DNA from: Lottiidibacillus patelloidae
GTDB lineage: Bacteria > Bacillota > Bacilli > Bacillales > SA5d-4
Assembly (NCBI RefSeq): GCF_002262935.1
Contig: NZ_NPIA01000008.1
Span: forward strand, 62,001 to 126,000
DNA: 64,000 bases
Direction: 5' to 3'
Shown here: in pieces, positions 61,266 through 64,000 of the stretch
Numbering within the stretch: position 1 is the first letter of the stretch
How the letters are laid out: every line of letters begins with the position of its first letter
Made by a program: the position numbers and the translations under genes
The notes under the pieces: model-generated
What the model saw: the letters and a program-made list of their open reading frames with translations, nothing else
The model's database searches: none
What the model was told of the DNA's origin: nothing

Positions 61266-63758
61266 CTATTGCACCACTTGGAATCCTGTCATTTTCCAAG
61301 GTAATGACTCGTATGTTTTTATAAAAGTAAAGCTAAATGAGACTGTTTCATCATAGCTTTGATTGGCATCTTTATATTTAAAACTTTTAGAAACCGTTGC
61401 TCTCGCTTCGTTCCCATTTATTTCATCAATGGTTATGCTATTTACGACTACCTCACTAAATTCATATGCCTCAAATATTCCTTTATAATAATCAAAAATA
61501 CTATTATATTGCTTTGATCCTGCTTGCAATGAGAACGTGCTCATACAGCCATCAAAATCTTCCGCTAACTCCGCTAACATTAAAAAATAAATCGTTCTTT
61601 CTATTTCCGCTTCATCCGATTTATCTGCAATATTTCCTAAAACAATTTGATCAATGACATCAATATCTGGGTGTGTGTAGCCAGCTTCTTTTAACGTTAT
61701 AAAATCATCTGCAATTACATCTGACATTCGCTGCCCATTATAATCAAAATCTTTTAAATAGCGATACCATGAAAACGCACTCTTGAATTGATCTGTTAAT
61801 AAGAATCCATGTGCTAAATTCAATTGGACAATTTTGTTTGTAACATCATATTGATACGCCTTTTCACTAGAGGAGATTGAATCTTTCGGCAAATTATTCA
61901 ACAGTTGATACCAAGATAAATTTCCGTACACTTCACTCAAAATTTCATTATCGTCATATCCATTTCGATTAATTAATTCTTCAAAAATAGTAACACTATC
62001 GACACTGTCTTCTAGTGAATAATAAGTGAAGTTCAAGTCAGCTTTTACTGCTGCCATTAAGTTTGCCAAATATCCTTCTGCAATACGCGCATCAATGCTC
62101 CCATTATAGTGATAAAGTATTTTTGCCATTTCTCTGGCTTGAATATATTTTCTTAGAGCCGCTTCGCTTTGTCCTTGATTTGCTAACGTAATTCCATCAT
62201 TTGAATATTGATTAATGATGTTCATCTGCTCTGTGTAAATGGTATTAACATCTACTGGAAGTTCTACCCCTTTATTTACATAAAGGTCGACTGGACTATT
62301 CTTTCCAAGTTTTTGTTCTGGTTCTATCGATTGGGAAAATACCCTTCCTGACTTTGTAATTAAGTTTTCTTCATAAATAATTTGACCAACAGTTAGACCT
62401 GCTTGTTGCAAAATTGTAATTGCTTGTTGCTCTTCCAAATTGTAAAGTAACGGCACACTAACTTGAACGCTATTATCGATTGCAGGCTTATCTGGTGTGT
62501 CATTTTGGTCTGGTTCTTCTACAGCAGGGTTTGGATCAGGATCATTATTAGTAGGAGGTATATCATTACTCGCAACAGGCTTTTTATCACTCCATAAATA
62601 ATAGGCAATTGCACCAGTAGCAGAAAATAATAGCAAGAAACATGCAAGTACTACACCTAGGAATAATTTCCCTTTTTTCTTCTTGTTAGTTTGCTGGAAT
62701 TGTTGACCGAATTCACTATGAGCAACTGTTCGATGTTGCCCTTCATTTGTGAAGGAAGATTGCATTGCCACCGTTTTGTGAACGTGACTATCACCTGAAA
62801 GTAATGCTTGTTGAAAGGCTTCCATCGTTTGATAACGATTAGCTGCTTTTACTGATAGTGCTTTTTGTAGGGCTAGTTCAGCATGATGGGGGATTTTCAC
62901 TCCTAATCTTGATGGTAGTTGTAATGTCTCTTCCTCTAATCTGTCCAACGATTCAGGGGGAACATTACCTGTTAATACTCGATAAAACGTTGCCGCAAGT
63001 CCGTAAATATCTGTCCACGGTCCTTGATTTCCGCGACTTCGATATTGCTCTTCCGGGGCATAGCCAGGTTTTAGTATGACGGACATACTCTTATTGTTAT
63101 TATTCATGGCATGTCTAGCAGCCCCGAAGTCAAGCAGCTTTACTTCTCCTTGCATCGTAATATATATGTTATCTGGACTAATATCACGATGTAAAATTCC
63201 ATCTTTATGAACGGTTGCTAGCGCATCCATAACAGGAGTCATTATTGCTAACGCTTGGTCAAAAGGCAGTTTCCCACCAAATTGTGAAAGATAGTTTTTT
63301 AAATCGACCCCTTCTAAATAATACATCACTAAATAAGCCGTTCCGTTCGCTTTGAAAAAGTCTCGAACAGATACAATTCCAGGGTGGTTATTATACTTAG
63401 CAATTATTTTTGCTTCTTCCAAAAATTTATCCATCCCACTATTAAATTGAGACTTTACGTAACCAGTGTAGAAAGTTACCTCTTCTTCCCCAGCACTTCT
63501 AGTAGCAAAATCTTTTGGCATATATTCCTTGATTGCTAGTTTCATATCTAAATGAAGATCCCAGCCTAAATACGTAATTCCAAAACCGCCTTGGCCTAAA
63601 ACACGTCCAACAATATATTTTTCTTGTAAAACGGTGCCTGGCACCAAATGTTGCGGTGATTCAGGCATTGTACCTTCTTCCCAGCCACAGTTCGAGCAGA
63701 CTTTATCAGATCCTTTTTTGAACATACACCCCATGCAAAAATTATTTATCTCGCTCAT
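61266..63758 (-). CDS. Receptor-like Ser/Thr kinase with zinc ribbon, PASTA and TPR-like parts
   Basis: 830 residues in six parts. A zinc ribbon (Cys8, 11, 21, 24) opens the protein. The kinase domain (about 45-320) has glycine loop GQGGFG, Lys77, HRDISPDN at 190-197 and DFG at 210-212. The catalytic loop lacks the usual Lys two residues after Asp192 (Ser instead). A transmembrane helix spans 364-389, followed by a Pro/Asp-rich linker, one PASTA-like module (430-497), a helical TPR-like region (about 515-680) and an alpha/beta C-terminal domain (VVVNSITIDEINGNEARATV, KSFKYKD) of NTF2 type. Topology: kinase inside, sensor outside. ATG at 63758 after AAGGGGTG. Differs from PrkC, which has three PASTA repeats. 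Confidence 0.85.
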   Translation of the reverse strand: MSEINNFCMGCMFKKGSDKVCSNCGWEEGTMPESPQHLVPGTVLQEKYIVGRVLGQGGFGITYLGWDLHLDMKLAIKEYMPKDFATRSAGEEEVTFYTGYVKSQFNSGMDKFLEEAKIIAKYNNHPGIVSVRDFFKANGTAYLVMYYLEGVDLKNYLSQFGGKLPFDQALAIMTPVMDALATVHKDGILHRDISPDNIYITMQGEVKLLDFGAARHAMNNNNKSMSVILKPGYAPEEQYRSRGNQGPWTDIYGLAATFYRVLTGNVPPESLDRLEEETLQLPSRLGVKIPHHAELALQKALSVKAANRYQTMEAFQQALLSGDSHVHKTVAMQSSFTNEGQHRTVAHSEFGQQFQQTNKKKKGKLFLGVVLACFLLLFSATGAIAYYLWSDKKPVASNDIPPTNNDPDPNPAVEEPDQNDTPDKPAIDNSVQVSVPLLYNLEEQQAITILQQAGLTVGQIIYEENLITKSGRVFSQSIEPEQKLGKNSPVDLYVNKGVELPVDVNTIYTEQMNIINQYSNDGITLANQGQSEAALRKYIQAREMAKILYHYNGSIDARIAEGYLANLMAAVKADLNFTYYSLEDSVDSVTIFEELINRNGYDDNEILSEVYGNLSWYQLLNNLPKDSISSSEKAYQYDVTNKIVQLNLAHGFLLTDQFKSAFSWYRYLKDFDYNGQRMSDVIADDFITLKEAGYTHPDIDVIDQIVLGNIADKSDEAEIERTIYFLMLAELAEDFDGCMSTFSLQAGSKQYNSIFDYYKGIFEAYEFSEVVVNSITIDEINGNEARATVSKSFKYKDANQSYDETVSFSFTFIKTYESLPWKMTGFQVVQ

Positions 63759-63787
63759 CCCATCACCCCTTCTACCAGAGAGCGCTT

Positions 63788-64000
63788 TTATTTATTACGT
63801 CTTTTCTTAATGAATAAAGCAATGAACACATACGGAAAGTACATTATTGCAATGTACAGAACAAGGAGAAGATACGTAATGATAAATCCATAACCTCCTA
63901 GCCATTCTCCATTTGCAAATATCGGGAAAAGTTCCACAAAAATTAAATAGGTAAAAAGAACAATAAAACTTACAGAAAACACGGAAGCAATTGGACCAAT
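63788..64000 (-). CDS. Membrane protein, N-terminus beyond the window
   Basis: Open frame to the window edge (IGPIASVFSVSFIVLFTYLI...), stop at 63788. At least two hydrophobic helices and a basic end (FIKKRRNK) are visible. A GTG at 63982 could be a start, but the frame is open upstream and no ribosome site precedes it, so a longer product is likely. It lies 29 bases upstream of the Ser/Thr kinase gene on the same strand. Confidence 0.6.
   Translation of the reverse strand: MGPIASVFSVSFIVLFTYLIFVELFPIFANGEWLGGYGFIITYLLLVLYIAIMYFPYVFIALFIKKRRNK

Noticed and set aside
1-64000. Prophage, toxin-antitoxin or classical defence locus
   Set aside because: I found no integrase, terminase, capsid, restriction-modification or toxin-antitoxin pair; the nuclease-helicase gene stands alone.

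Overview
The window is chromosomal DNA from a low-GC, endospore-forming member of the Bacillaceae. Genes for leuS, yttB, ytqA-ytqB, ytpA-ytpB, ytoA, metK-pckA, ytmA, ytlA-C-D and ytkD follow the order I recall for the Bacillus subtilis ytf-ytk region, read from the opposite side. There are strong GGAGG-type ribosome sites, many TTG/GTG starts, a T-box, an S-box and spore-type proteins (a YjcZ peptide, a CotF-like protein, sporulation-kinase-like sensors). I see no rRNA, tRNA, CRISPR array, intact prophage or intact IS element.

Layout. 1-3.1 kb: a lipid II flippase fragment (murJ/ytgP), an unknown gene, the flavoprotein ytfP and a rhodanese-like membrane protein. 3.4-6.8 kb: two tandem 70-codon paralogues and leuS under a Leu T-box. 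6.8-14.5 kb: yttB, the tRNA wobble-uridine pair ytqA-ytqB (mnmL-mnmM), an acetyltransferase, the sesquarterpene/lysophospholipase pair ytpB-ytpA, ytoA, a YczE-type membrane protein, a VOC protein and a TM2-like protein. 14.5-17.8 kb: an accessory scar next to metK. About 207 bp of the metK 3' end, including its terminator, is duplicated, and the two copies bracket a broken BMP-family lipoprotein gene. metK itself is intact and sits behind a SAM riboswitch. 18-20 kb: pckA, with a sequence matching the CcpN operator consensus over its -10.

20-28 kb is a seven-gene minus-strand operon: a complete Liv-type (HAAT) ABC importer interleaved with an acyl-CoA synthetase and a PaaK-like ligase. It has a good sigma-A promoter followed at once by a perfect 28-bp palindrome, which suggests a dedicated repressor. 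The operon probably imports a carboxylic acid and activates it to a CoA thioester; the substrate is unknown. 28-34 kb: a MYG1 protein, a frameshifted methyltransferase, ytmA, the ytlA-C-D importer and ytkD.

34-45 kb is a run of small, mostly Bacillaceae-restricted genes: TRIC channel, Gly/Tyr-rich protein, IDEAL-domain protein, an acidic Ser-rich protein, a 2-oxoglutarate oxygenase, a PAS-PAS histidine kinase, a transporter, a 30-residue YjcZ peptide and a protein with fifteen MMPQGG repeats. 45-54 kb: a second sensor kinase (MEDS-PAS-PAS) overlapping a DUF899-VOC fusion gene, a nuclease-helicase fusion of the DinG/XPD type, DUF389 and AGCS transport-type proteins, and a CotF-like protein. 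54-64 kb: acetyltransferase, LysE exporter, a YqcI/YcgG-cupin composite ORF, an isochorismatase-family hydrolase, a CHRD protein, an SsuABC-like importer, a PH-domain protein and an 830-residue receptor-like Ser/Thr kinase.

Two related intergenic elements (10.2 and 19.7 kb) in opposite orientation, and two ORFs with a strong internal ribosome site before a separable C-terminal domain, are the structural oddities most worth checking.
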